DNA of 64,000 bases from Omphiscola glabra (taxonomy: Eukaryota > Mollusca > Gastropoda > Lymnaeidae): assembly GCA_964017045.1 (NCBI GenBank), contig OZ024796.1, forward strand, positions 22,343,510-22,407,509. The letters are read 5' to 3'. How positions within the stretch are numbered: position 1 is the stretch's first letter; each line of letters begins with the position of its first letter. The notes beneath the pieces were generated by a model. The model was not told where the DNA came from. It saw only the letters and a list, made by a program, of their open reading frames with translations, and did not search any database. A program made the translations under genes and the position numbers. Shown here piece after piece: positions 1-14,100 of the stretch.

Positions 1-126
1 AAATTAAATTGTCATCTTTTTTTATCAACTATATTTTATCAGCGGGTATGGTTTTATGACTTTTACAAGTCAGATTATTATTAAAATTTGACCTAAACAA
101 AAAACACAGCAAATTAAACTACTTAC

Positions 127-3100
127 CTCCATAATTCTGCGCAACTCATCCCTTATAATTCCTTGAAGCTGACCAGCTATTCCCCCAACCTGGTCTTGAT
201 GGTTTGGCTGTCTGTCTCCAGCAGAATTTACTTTCCTTGGGGATGTGCCCCTGGATTGCTGTGACTTTTTGCTGGTGCTTCCAGATAAACTCTGTGTCTT
301 TTGGTCCTTTGGGAGGGGAGGTGATAAACTTGGAGTTCTTGCTTCTGAAAAAATAATTAAAACCTAAATGTTGCAGATACTTCTCAGGCAATAAAAAAAA
401 TATATTCTGGATGTTTACATGAATCAAGCATTTTTTTTTAAAAAGGGCTTTTTAACTATTCATTTCTTCCTGAACCTCGGCTTGGTCCTGGCCTGTATAA
501 GAAACAGCTGTAACAAATGTTGGGTCTGATATGGCAGCTCTTCATGGGGGAGATGAAACCAAACTAATTCCTTACCTAATATCTCAGGTTGTTTTATAGG
601 CGTGCTTGCGTCTTTGGGTTTTAACAGAGAACTCTGAGGAGCTCTCTCAGGAGATGCATCTTTTGGCTGGATAGTTTGTCCAAGCGCTGACCTGGAAGCA
701 AGAAATATAACAGCGTTTAGACATTGAATTTTTATCTGATTTTTTTTTTTCTTCCTCATTCAACATTTAGACATGCTATATGGGAAATGAAACTAAAAGT
801 TTGAATTCTTTGAAAACTTAAATAAAATAGCTGTTTCTAGAATCCTTGTAAGAGTTGCCTACCCTCGCAGCATGTTGAGTGTTGTTTTCAAGCTGTCCCC
901 CATTTCACCTGAAGCCAGTGAACTGATGTCTATGGAGCTACTCTCATCTTGTCTGTCAACAAATGGAAGCTAGGAGTTAATCTCATTGAAACTGAAACAG
1001 TTTTTTATCGCTTACATTTAATGTAGGAATCAATGAAGAGAAGTTTTTTCATTACAGCAGTAACTCGCAATAACAGCGTAATTGGGACTGGACCCTCGCA
1101 GTTAAGTGAAAAAACGCCAGAAAAGAAATTGAGGCTTTCTGGTGCCCCCTGAGTGCCTGATCATATTCTTTTCTGATGATAAGCAAAACTACGTACTGTG
1201 TACTAATATATTATACTAAGTGTGTAATAGCACTAACTATAAAAAATTGCTAGATAGGTGCAGAAAGCCCAAAGACTGCCAACAGACTGACAACATGCAT
1301 TATAATACGTTGCAACACAATTTGGCGATAGCGTCTCTTTGTTTGTGTGTTTCCTTCCGCACAAAACTGAGTAGTAGTGAGTATCGCAGACAGAGATTTA
1401 AGAGTGCCATTATTGCAAAACGCAGTTTAGCGAGTAGCCGTTATTGCGAGGTGCTACTGTACTTACTTTTAAGGTAGGAATCAATGAAGCAGCAGAGGTG
1501 TGTTTTTATTGATTACATTTAAGGTAGGAATCAATGAAGCAGCAGACAAGGTTTTTTTTTTAAGAGATGAAGGTACAAATTAATTGAAATGGTAACTTTG
1601 TATTGAAAATAATTAACTCTACCATTATTCTTGAGAAAGACTAGCACACGGTTCTGTGTTGAACTTTTTGTATTCTACTTTGCCTTAAGCGTGAAAGCAC
1701 AAGGGTTGCTTTTTTGTGTGCTTGGGATTATCATTTAACTATTAAGCTAAATAAAGTTATTTTCCAATATAATTCACATCATATGTAGATATTGTAACAT
1801 GAACAAAAAGAACAACACAGAAGGTTTTGTGAGTAAAACTAAAGAAATTTATAGATGCTATACTAACGCTTATATTACATAGAAATTATTAATTGGTCTC
1901 TATCACCATTCAGTGTGAAGTACTAACCCATCCAATGCCTGGGTATAGGCATTAATAATTTCATCATTCTCCAAAGTGGACTGACGGGACCGTGGTGCTG
2001 ACTTGTTTTCAAGATTCCCACTCTTTTCTTCTGGAGACTCAAATCTTTCAACAACAAAAAAACCAGATTGAAAGTAAATTGATACGTAAAGTAATGTGAA
2101 ATCAGTTGAACATTACATTTACCTGTAAGTTTATTTTGGTTAAGGGAGGTAACTATTGTGGGGGGGGGGGGGGGGTGGAACATTTCACAAATTATATATA
2201 TAGAGAGAGAGGGAGAGATATAGTGAGATAAATTGAAAAAAATATTTTAAAATTGTTTATGTGATTTAAAAAAAATTTCAAGATTTGAAATTAAAATTAA
2301 GCACAAATAACATTGAAAGAAATATCCAATACCTCGCTTTTGATGACTGTTGACTCATAGCTGAAGGTTGATAGGATTTTGATGGCTGCTGAGCAGCTGA
2401 ATGTGGTTGATAAGATTTCTTCATTTCTGGTTGAGATGAGATATTGGGCTGCCTGTGAGGAAGGATAAAATTGTCAATTATTTATAAAATTATTGACACA
2501 CATATTCATTTATGATGATAAATGCTGTAGCCAAAGTCTTTATTGTACTATAAATGAATCCTGAGTACCACAAGTCTAAACAATGATACTGCTTAAAGAC
2601 AAAAAGCCTTGTGTGCCTTATAATATATCAAGCTTTGTTGCAACAAGAGAATGGATTCAAAGCGATGGAATCCTCAATGAAATTCTTTGAGCAGATGCAG
2701 TTAAATGGTAATATTACTTGGCTGAAATATCTTCAAATGTTTTACTCTAAAAGTCATTTCTCGCCTGCATAGAAAGCAATGGTATTTTGTGTTCAACTAA
2801 TTATGATAGTGGCACTTAGCTTTACAAACTTTGCATTTTTTAAATTTGGTATCAAATACTTTTTTATAATGAAAGTACTCTTTAACACCTGAAGTATGAA
2901 AAATTATGTTCTCAAAATGCAATAAAATGATATGAAATTATAACTACATTAGGTGCCTCAGATACCTGTTAGGTGGGCTCAAAGAATTGGTTCTGTGTGG
3001 ACTTTTGCTTAACCGCCGAGATCGTCTCCCCTTATTCACCACAGGATCCATCTTGACCTCATCTTCTGCTGTCTTACTATACTTGTTTTCTAAGAGCCAA

Positions 3101-5123
3101 AGGGAGAGAATGATCAGCTGAGCTGGTATTCGAATCCTCATTTTGGCCTGAAAATTTTTTTTTTTAAAAATCATATTTTTATGGAACATTTTAATACAGC
3201 ATTTTCTAAATGAAATTAAACTCCACAAGAAGACTGTACATATAATTAAAATGATAATGAGCACAAAAGCTTGGATTACTCTTCAAAACTGCACATTATT
3301 TTTATGTACATTAAATCTTGAAAGCCTGGTTAACTTTAAATAAAAATAACTTAGAAGAAAGACAGGCTTAGATAGTACTAGTAATCTCATTGCCGTTAAA
3401 AAATTGCCCACAAATTATTTTTGCTTCCTACTTGGATATCCAGAATCTCCTCCTTGTCTGGGATGCCTAAGGCATGAGACTTGTTGCTCCAGACCTCCAA
3501 CCATTCCACTAACTGATGGAGTACTTTGTACTTCTTGCCGAAATTCACAGTCAATGACCAAGATGTCCTTTCCTGTTCTCTGGCATGGCTATTCCTACGA
3601 ACATCCTCAACTGAGTGGCCAAAACGTGAGGCCAAGCTGGACAGGTTCTGTCTGCTCCCAGCAGCGTGATCATCTGAGACCTGGGAGCCAACAAAATAAT
3701 TCATATCTAGGTCATCAAGGCTGGGTTCGCTCTCAAATCTGAAATTGTAAAAAATCATTGAATATTTAACCTGGTTCTGTGTGGACTTTTAGCATTGATC
3801 CTAATTTTCAAAAGTAAATTACTGCTTTAAAAAAAAATAATTTCTGTAATTTCCATTTGAAAAGTTTAAACAAGTAACTTATTGACAATCAGATATTGCA
3901 AGTGATAATGTTTTAGTACAATATGTCACAAATAAGAACTATGTTTTCTACCAACCTCCTTACAGCTGCATGACTTTTAACTACTGGGGCATCTATCATG
4001 CTCTTTCCTCTGAACAAGCCCACAGGTCTGGTCACTTGGACCTTTTTATGTTTCATTTCCTCTGAGCTGCTGAAAACCTCTTTAGATGTTGTTCGACCAG
4101 GAACTGACCTATTCTTACTCTTGGGCCGGCCAGACAATCTCTCCTCACTTGCAGCTCGGGCTAGAGTCTGAGAGGCACCAGAAAAAATGACCAGACTTTG
4201 GTTCTTCTTCTGGGCAGAGTATCCAGCTCTCTGAACAAAGAATGTTATTTCGTGGTCCACGATGTCTTTGGCAAACACCTGCAGCATTGGCAAGCTGTAG
4301 ATCTTGTCCATGCCTTCCATCATGTCAAAAACCTTGTTGAAGCTAACAGCAACAAAAGTGTCCAAAAACTCTATGTAAGATTTCTTGGTTTCAAAAGGAA
4401 GGGAGCCAATGTTGAGTTTGTTTTTCTTTGGCTTTGCTTGGGATTCAGTGAAAACAAATTCTTCAAAAGAACCAAAACACTGGCTTTTCTTTTTTACTAC
4501 CTTATCCATAACCTGCAATTAGGGGAAGAATATTCTGAGATTAATTTGGACATGAATATTATAATTCACAATTTTATAAAACCAAAATGAGAACCAGATT
4601 AATTTATGTTTAGAGAGGGAACAATCATTAAAAAATTGTACTTATATATTTTTTACATATTTTTTACTTATATATTTTTTACCTAAATATTTTTTACTTA
4701 TATATTTTTTACTTATATATTTTTTAATTATATATTTTTTACCTATAAATTTTTCAGAAAGAACTTTAATTTTATGGGGTTTTTTTAAGCAAATTTAATT
4801 TCCTCAAAAAATCTTGTTTTAAATTATTGAACAATCAACTATTAAATAAAACGGGAATCACGCAGTAAGACACACATTCAAATGTACATTACAGCTATTA
4901 TGCCTGCATGTGAATATAACAGACATAATCAGGCAGTGGTTGTGGAAATAGACAGTCACATAAATCAGACAATACTAACCATACACTGTTTGTGGAAATA
5001 GACACTTAAACTCATCCCCCTAGGACTGGCAGCCAAAAATGTCACAGACTTTCGGCCTTCCATGTCCATATTTAGATTATCACCAACTGACCTGCCATCT
5101 GCAGCCTGTCGCAAGATGATCCC
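127..5123 (-). CDS. CPLANE1: CPLANE1 exons 21-29: middle to C-terminal linker region
   Basis: Exons at 4980-5123, 3956-4512, 3432-3738, 2966-3147, 2333-2452, 1928-2044, 863-952, 576-691 and 127-344 encode about residues 1339-1955. Exons 21-24 are folded, helix-rich sequence (for example LIILSLWLLENKYSK in exon 24). Exons 25-29 are low-complexity Ser/Pro/Gln/Lys-rich sequence, probably disordered. Exon 29 ends in a charged helix, GQLQGIIRDELRRIME, which I read as the approach to the conserved C-terminal half. The donor at 863 uses CGAGG|GTAGGC. The remaining C-terminal exons lie left of base 127. Confidence 0.82.
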
Positions 5124-8100
5124 CTAGATTGGAAATATTTCATGTTACCAAGTCTCTTCGAACATAAATATGAATTTTATGATTAAAAGCTTTTGAACAG
5201 ATTAGTAGAGTAATCATTTATTTACTTGCACTCTGGGCCTTCAGATATATTTAAAACTTGATTATGTTTGTATTCAATCCTAACCAGGTTATTTTGTTAG
5301 CAAAAAATGAAGTACAACACAAAGTTGCTGGGTGGCCGAGCGGTCTAAACTGAGTCAATCCTAAGCTAGTGGACTGGACCTCAATCGAACAAAAACACCC
5401 GGACAAGCACCAGCATCCGAGGTGGATGTTAACCAGCTCAATTAAGAAAAGATAAAGTCTGAGATCAAACCCAGAGATGGAGTCATGTAGGTGTTGTGAC
5501 ACTGACACAAATGAAAATTCCGACAACTGCTGCGACGTAAAATGCATAGAGCGCACAGCAAAACACACAAGACACAGTGCTGGACATCTTCTGCATCCTG
5601 GTCCATTTCCAGTCTCGACCAAGTCTTGCCATTGGATCAAATAGGCAGGGACCAGAGAGTGAGGCTCACAAATGGAGCAGCTCTCCCTCACTAAACAAAA
5701 TACAGCTCAAGACAAGGCTACTGCTCATGTCTAAAACTGCCATGGTCATCTTCACCAGCGAAGAACATACAAATAGGTGTATGCTGTTTGTATGTTAACA
5801 TACAACAAACAACATACAGACAACATACAACAAACAACATACAAGCAACAACTTACAACAAACAACATACAAAAACATACAAACAACATACAACAAACAA
5901 CCAGCATACAACAAACAGCATACAAACAATGTACAACAAACAACAGCAAAATACAACAAACAACATACTACATGCAACAAACAAGATACAAACAACTTAA
6001 GGCAGAAACTAAGAATTTTTAATTGCTTCATAATACAATGAATCTGGGTTTAAATGAGACCATCAAACACTTATACACTTAACTCCCAGACATCCTGTCC
6101 AAAATTGTTAAGTGGACAAGCAACTCATCTTATTCTGTTAATTTTTTCCATTGGGTTTTCTCATTGTACTTATTGAAATGAGATCATTTGGCTTATTGCC
6201 ACCATCTCTTTGTAACAATTTCAAACACAAACACAATTTGACCAACCTGCCAGGATTTTAGCATACGATCAAGTCTCTCTTGGACTTCTGGGTGGAGGTT
6301 TTCAAGGTCATACATGTGCTCAGCTAAAATATTGGCGGTATCTTCGGTGGCTGGCAGATCCAAGAGTAAGGACAGCACCACCTAGCGTCCATGGAGGGAC
6401 AACAAGAGTATAATAGCATAGTCAGACAAGGCGCAGCTCAAAGCTTATGTGAGTGGTTTTAAGGTTAGGGATTTTTTTTCATTTAATTAGTTGGAAAAAT
6501 AAATCATTAAATTTGGATAATACAATAGAACTAGAATTTATATTCAGTGAGCCCCCAAGGTCAATCAGAGAGTTTAAAGACACAACACAGTCAGAGAGTT
6601 TAAAGACACAGCCACCAGGTCAGTCAGAGAGTTTAAAGACACAGCCACCAGGTCAGTCAGAGAGTTTAAAGACACAACACAGTCAGAGAGTTTAAAGACA
6701 CAGCCACCAGGTCAGTTAGAGAGTTTAGAGACTGAGTGAAGAGTTGGTCAGAATGGTACGGTCAGAAATTAAAACAGGCTTATTATTTTATCTTGTAAAT
6801 AAAAAACCCATTAAAATGTGCCGATAATGTCCATAAAATTTTGAAAGAACAAATATTCTCATAAAAATTATACTTGATACTAGTGACAACAACATAGGGG
6901 GAACCATTGTATCATTTGAAAAAATGCCCAAAAAATCTTGATGTTGTAAAAAAAAAAAACCAAGGGATCACCAAACAAGGTTCTTCTCACTGTGATGAAA
7001 TCTTCTAAAGAGTTTAAATAAGGGTTTTAAGATCATAACGGCTGATCTCACCTTGTAGATACTGGCCTCGTCTGGTAGATAATGGCTGAACGCAACCATG
7101 TGAACTGCCCACTGGAGGGTAGAGAAACATTCCCTCAGCCACTGTTCATTGTTCTCAACATCAAGACCCTGGAAACAGTTGCATATTTTATTAGCAGTTA
7201 TAGCAAATATGGTCAGTATCCTTAAATCTAAGGATTCCATTGAATATTATGTCATAAGCTTTCTAGAGTCAATCCTATTTATTCCATTATGCTAATGTGT
7301 TGCAGAGGAAACATAATATAACTTTAAGTGAGTGTGTATTTTAAGATCAGAGACTTATCCAAAGAGACATACGCATCGAGTATGGGTATTCACTAGCAAC
7401 TTTTGCACACCGACTATTGTGTTTTATTCTATGCTGTGTGTCTTGAGTTTTGGGGTAGTTGATGAATGCTTTTCCCACCTTTTTTGGGCTTGTGACGTAT
7501 TGCGACATATTTTATGGTAATTGTGAGTTGTGTCTATAGCCTGTCTTTGGTGTATGTGCATTTTTGTTTAGCAGGCGATGAGAGAACTTTGTTGAGAAAG
7601 GTTGTACTATATGCTTCTACTTACAGTGAGCTGCATTATATGTGTGTTAGATTAATTGTACAGCCTGATATACATGTTTCTGGAATAAAGTTTACATTGC
7701 TGATGGAAAAGGACGTGCTCAGTCCGGTGTGATAACAACTTATGAACATGTACAAGAATTTTATGAAAGAAACCAATCATACATACACATGGATCATGAC
7801 GACAGGGATGTATGTAATCAACAGCCATCAATATCCTTTAAACTATGTTAACATAGGATGCCTGAATCTAAATTATGTTGTAACCCTTGCACTGTCCTCA
7901 TATTCAAAAGTTTTAAATTCTAAGAAGGAACTTCCGGCAATAACATTAATGGCAAACACTTAAGTTTTTTAACTACTTTCTATTTCTTGTTATTTTTTTC
8001 AGTTATCCTGTCTGCCGAGGAAGGCTCTTAGCCGAAACGTTCTTCTTTTATTGTCCTGTCGTTCTACTTCAAGCCTCCACACACCTTGTTCCACTATTTC

Positions 8101-11100
8101 CTTCAAACAGCTTCAATGCAGTCTTTCTTTTATTATCCTTTCAATTCTCAACTTGTCTTACTCTTCCTGACGCTCTCAAAAACAACCAGACGCTGGAGTC
8201 CTTCAAAACAAATTTAAAAACTCATCTATTTCGCAAACACCTGCTGGAATGATGATGTCTACAATCTTTTCCAGCTTGTTATTATCTCCCTGCTTAGTTT
8301 TTGTACCGCGCTTCGAGCCTTTGGGGATGAAGCGTGATTTTTCAAATGAACTTTATTATTATTATTATTATTATTATGTGTGGTTAGATTTAATCTAGCT
8401 GAACTTTTGAACTAAATCTTTGCTGCCATTTGAAGACTGGTGAGACACAAACACATAAATCTATCAAAAGACTTTATCGCAGTTCAACCCTCTTATTATT
8501 GTCATTGAAAGATTCTAATGTCAATGAAATGTGAACATTTTTTAAAATTCTAAAGCTAAATCTTTTCCCTCAATATGGACGACACTAAATGTTCTTGTTC
8601 TGTTTTTTCCTAAAATGTACTCACAAGGCCAAGGTATCTTTCTCTTGACCGTATGCCCATTGAGAGCTTGTCCCGAGCATGAAGCAGCCACACCAGTGAA
8701 CACAGGTCCCTGAAGCTGGACAGTACAGATTTGACTGAGCGGTCCTCAAACATATTATGAAACTCTGACTCTCTGTCCAAGAACTGATAAAGTACATCCG
8801 GCAGATTGGAACAAGGTCCCTCTGTGTTGGCCTGCGGATAAACCATTACAAATATTAACATTATAAAATAAATGAAACTCTTGATTATATTTCAAAGGTG
8901 TGGAGATTTTAACAAATGAATGATGTCCATTTCAAAAAAATTTTCATTGAGTTGCAGGGTGACAAAGCCAAGTTAAAGAGTCAGTTTTGCAAGTTCATTG
9001 GGTTAGCAGTCTGGTCTGCTTTGAGAGAGCTAGTGGCTGATTGTGTGTTTGAGTAACATTCAGGATTTGAGTAACACTTAGGATTTGAGTAACACTTAGG
9101 ACTTGATTAACACCATAGCAAACAATATTATGCTGAAGTTAAATAAAATATAACATTGTGGCACCAAACACTGCACAATCCCAAAATGCTGCAATATACC
9201 AGGAAAAAATTACAGATACATGGTAAAACAGAAAAAAATACTTTTTTAAAAAAAAACCTTTTTGAAAATCAAATTAATGCCATGAAAAAATGCAGTGTGC
9301 AGCTACCACTAAACTTACCTTAAATTGAGATGATTTTTTATTAGCCTCCTCCAATTCCTGCACATACCAGCTGACTGCAGGTATAGACAGGTGGGTGGCA
9401 TTCATAACACACAGTGCCAGCTGGATGATAGATGAAGCCTTCTCTCGCAGTCTCATTTCATCTTCAGTTTCCAGCGAAACACGCAGCTAGACAGCAGCAA
9501 CACATGAACAATACAGTCTGACAATTCAATAATGTCAGTGAAACACGCAGCTAGACAGCAACACATGAACAATACAGTCTGACAATTCAATAATGTCAGT
9601 GAAACACACAGCTAGACAGCAGCAACACATGAACAATACAGTCTGACAATTCAATAATGTCAGCAATACATGAACAATACAGTCTGACAATTCAATAATG
9701 TCAGCAACACATGAACAATACAGTCTGACAATTCAATAATGTCAGCAACACATGAACAATACAGTCTGACAATTCAATAATGTCAGCAACACATGAACAA
9801 TACAGTCTGACAATTCAATAATGTCAGCAATACATACATGTTTAAATGCAAAACTTCTGTTGGTGAGATCTGTTAATTCACACAATTTTATTATTGGCTT
9901 AATTTGGTGACCTATATTTTTTGTAATTTTGAGTACTGTCTAGACTAGGGGTGGGTAAACATTTTTTTACATAGGGCCACTTTGACAAATTTAAAGCTAT
10001 TGGGGGGGGCCGCATGTATAGTATGTCCAATTTTTACATGTCGATAAACATTTCTCTATATTAAAATCGGTAAATTCGCATTTTAGCATTACATGACAAA
10101 AGTCAAAGACTGTTTAAAAAAAATTGAAAATTAGAAATAAATTTTATCCAAAATGTTAAAACAATCATAACGGTGCATGAAATTCTGTAAAATTCAAAAA
10201 AATAACTTTAAAACAAAGCAATTTTTAAACATTTCTAAATGCATTCAAGGGCTGCATAATATCAGTTACCGGACCGCATGTGGCCCGTGGGCCGTAGTTT
10301 GCCCACCCCTAGTCTAGACTGTCTTTAGCGTATGTCTATATTGTCTTTAGCGTATGTCTATACTGTCTTTAGCGTATGTCTAGACTGTCTTTAGCGTATG
10401 TCTATACTGTCTTTAGCGTATGTCTATATTTGTTGGCAATGGTTTAAAGAACATTGTAGAGGATGGTATTCTCCATCTTATAGCGAGTTGCGAAGTACAT
10501 GTTTTTGATCAAATGTATAGCCTGATAGATATGTGTCTGGATTACGGTTTACACTAATAATGAAAAAGGATTTGTGTTTGATAGTGTGTGACTACGTTGA
10601 TGCATGAATAAATACCTGACAACAGTAATCGAAGTGTAATGCTTGTTTTTAATGAGATAATTTTTTTTCTTTTAATGCCTTCATCAAGAGCAGATAGACA
10701 CCATGTATTAGACACATTGTAAAATCAGATAGACACCATGTATTAGACACATTGTAAATACAGATAGACACACTGTATTAGACACATTGTAAAGCAGATA
10801 GATACCATGTAATTGACAGTGTTGGCAGGCTATTCTATTAGCCATCTTTGAAATATACCTGCAAATGACTTTTTTTTTAAACTGCTGCACCTGATAAAGT
10901 TATATTTACAGCTCATAAATTGACATCAGATTTGATTCTAAAAGTAAACATTTATTGGCTTACCTTTTCTGTCCTTGCCGGCTGCGGGCAATAAAGTGGG
11001 GGGGCAGGCAGGTAATAATCTTTGGTGACCAACGGTGTGAACTGCCTGGCTACAGCCTTGAGCTTGCTGACCAGTTCCCCTAGGAGCCATGAGCCAACCT

Positions 11101-14100
11101 CTGTATAACCCATCACCCCTGCCAGTGCTATGTCTTCCAGGATCTTTGTCAGGTGGGTCAGGTCAGAGTTACCACTGGTCACCTCTAGATCTGTGACGCC
11201 AAGAGGAGACAACACTTTCAATTGAAACAGACTATCACAGATTCAGCATCATCTCAGTGGGGCTAAGTGCCAAATCAAATGGATCAAAGCCCTCTAGAAA
11301 TATCCAATTCATAAAAAATGCACACCTCTTGCTTTATTCAGATTATTTAAAATAATAAAATAACCAGCAAAGGGCTTCAGTGAAGGCTAAACCTCATTAT
11401 GTTAGAACAATATTACAATCATTGTCTGATTCACACTGTATTTTAATTGGACTAAAATTGGGGGGAAAGTGGATAATAAACATTGTAGTTACAGAATAAC
11501 TGTGACATCCCCCCACCCCAATATGTGACATCATTTATGGATGGCCCCACAATCACTCCTGTGACATCCCCCCCACCCCAATATGTGACATCATTTATGG
11601 ATGGCCCCACAATCACTCACCCTCTTTCACCAATCTTTCTAGCCTCCTCTTCATGATAGCATCAGGACTAAGCCATTCTGGCAAGATGAGGGGCTTCTTG
11701 GCACTTGAAATAAAAGAAGAAATATATATTTTAATATATTTCCCATAGAAGAATGGCAAATGGATTAAGAGGTGCTCATAATTTTCTGGTGTCATGTGCT
11801 TTCCTTTCCAGTTGCTTCCAGGTGTATCCAATGGAAAATTCTTGTGGATGGCCTATGCCCCAGATGGGGTAAAAATGCATAAGAAGAAGAAAGAAAATAA
11901 TTTTCTGCCAACTTTAAACAGAATTGAAAAGGTTTGTCCCAATCTTACTTAGGGATCAAACAATTAAATTTACAAAGTTATCAGTTAAATAACTGACTGT
12001 AAGAGCAAACCATATCCTTCACTAGAGCAAACCATAACCTTCGCTAGCTCAGTAGCATTATGGTACGACAATCTCTGCCTTGTAAGAGCAAACCATAACT
12101 TTCACTAGTTCATTAGCCTTGATACCCACACAAAAAAGTATCTTTTTTAATTTAATTTTATTTTAGAAATGACATTAGTTTACAAATACATTTCATATCT
12201 ACATTTTGATTGTGGTGTGGCTGCTTCCTTTTCATGACCAGCCCTCCCCTACTCAACATGTTTTATATTAATAGTGAGTGGAAGAAAAAAAATATCTGTC
12301 AAGCAGCGAGCGTCATGCATGACCGTTGAACTCGGGTAAAAAGCTTGAATTGTTTCAGAGACGACTATAATATTAATCAATAAAGAGCCACGGGTATGGT
12401 GAAGCACTTTCTGTAGGACACTTCGTTAGGCCTATTGCTTAAAGGTCGGCAGTTAGGGTGTAGAACTGTCAGTAGGCCTATTATTTAAAGGCCGACAGGT
12501 AAGGTGTAGGACTATCTGTAGGACTATTGCTTAAAGCCCAGCATATATTATAGAAAATGAGAAGTTAACTCTTTTTTTGTAACACTTAGGTATTTTCTCA
12601 AAATGCCCGGACCCGGCGTAAAAAATTTTTTCTCCCAGTTAAGCCCTGGTTTATTTTATTTTAGATATGATATTAGTTTTAAAATACATTTATTTATTTT
12701 ATTATTTTTAAAAGCAAAAATGTAAGAATCCAATAAACTAACAGATCAAACTTCAGCCCATTGGCAGACTGTAAAACTCATTGAAAGCTGATTCATGTCT
12801 TTTGCTAAAAGAGGATAAATAGTGAGGGCATCTATTCATGATTTGATTGGTTGTGTGCCAAACATACAGTACAGCACTGTTTTTTTTTTTTAAACTGCTC
12901 CAGTTTTATTATTAACAGTGTGAGACTATTTGGCAAATGTGTGTGTAAGTACACAGTCTTCCTTACTTGGCATACAATGACACGGCCAGACGCTTGTGCA
13001 ATGTGTGAGAAACAGACAGCTGATAAGCTGACTTCCAATCTCCCATGCGGTCAGCAAACCAGGCAGCCTCACAGAGAAGTCCACTGAGGAGCAGGTATTC
13101 TAGTGTACGCTCAACTGTCCACACGGAACCCAATTTTTGGTGCCTTATGATGGTTGCTATGTCTTCATGATATTTAGGGATGATTCGGCTGTCTATATGA
13201 AAATAAATGTTTTGCAGACAATTTGAAATGAACTTATTCAATTTAATTAATGATTAATAGCAGAAATGTGCTTAATTTTTTTACATATTAATTAGTTGTA
13301 ATTTAATTTAAACAGTTTATTTCTCTTTGAGGGACATAAATTCTTAACTGGAGCAATATTCTAATTTTAAAAAAAACAACACAAAATGATGATAATAAAC
13401 TCACTGGCTATGGAGGTCTCAAAATGAACAGCAGGAAGTGGTGTTGGATTGTGGGGTGGGAAGATGAAAACCATTTGATTACTAAAGTAGGCAGCCATAA
13501 ACCTCCCCATGGATTGAACCACTTGCCTGATGGCCCTGTCACGTATGCAGGGCACCATATCTGGCTCATCAAGTGCCTAAATAAATGCAGAAATAAAATT
13601 ATTCAATATTTTTGTAAATAGTAAACTAATTAGTATTAGGAAAGCTTTTTATTATAATCTGAATAAGAAAAGAAAAACTTTGCACAAAACATTTTTAAAA
13701 CACAAACTTGACCAGTGCTGTGTTCTGCCTGATAATTTGGCAAGTTTGTGCAGTAACAGTTGTTGCCTCTTTAATGTGTTGATAATTTAATCTGTGCATA
13801 ATGCCTCAAAAGTAAAAGACAAAAGATTCTGGTGAATCCTGCCAAGTCAGGAAAATATGAAATACACTTTTGAGATAAAATATCAATACTGCAATAATTA
13901 CCAGGGTTTTGAGCGTAGTTGTTACAAAGATCATAAGAGAGGGTTGGAGGTTATGGCTTGAGACTTTTTTATTTGGGTCAAATTCTTCCACCTCACAAGA
14001 ATTGGCTTTCGCAATCAGAGTGTCCACAAAAGAAACTGCTGTGGTCAGGTCATTACGCAGGATGTAGGTGTACAGCAAAGAATGAAACAGACGAGCTGCA

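Noticed and set aside
3404..3742. Plus-strand open frame of 112 codons
   Set aside because: It is antisense to CPLANE1 exon 23 (3432-3738), whose minus-strand frame has good splice sites and continuous phase.
5327..5400. Functional tRNA-Leu/Ser gene
   Set aside because: The A box is good but the B box and acceptor stem are degenerate, and a SINE-like body follows.
5752..6031. Several open frames on both strands
   Set aside because: All are produced by the Asn/Thr/Gln or Cys/Val-coding minisatellite; no gene features.
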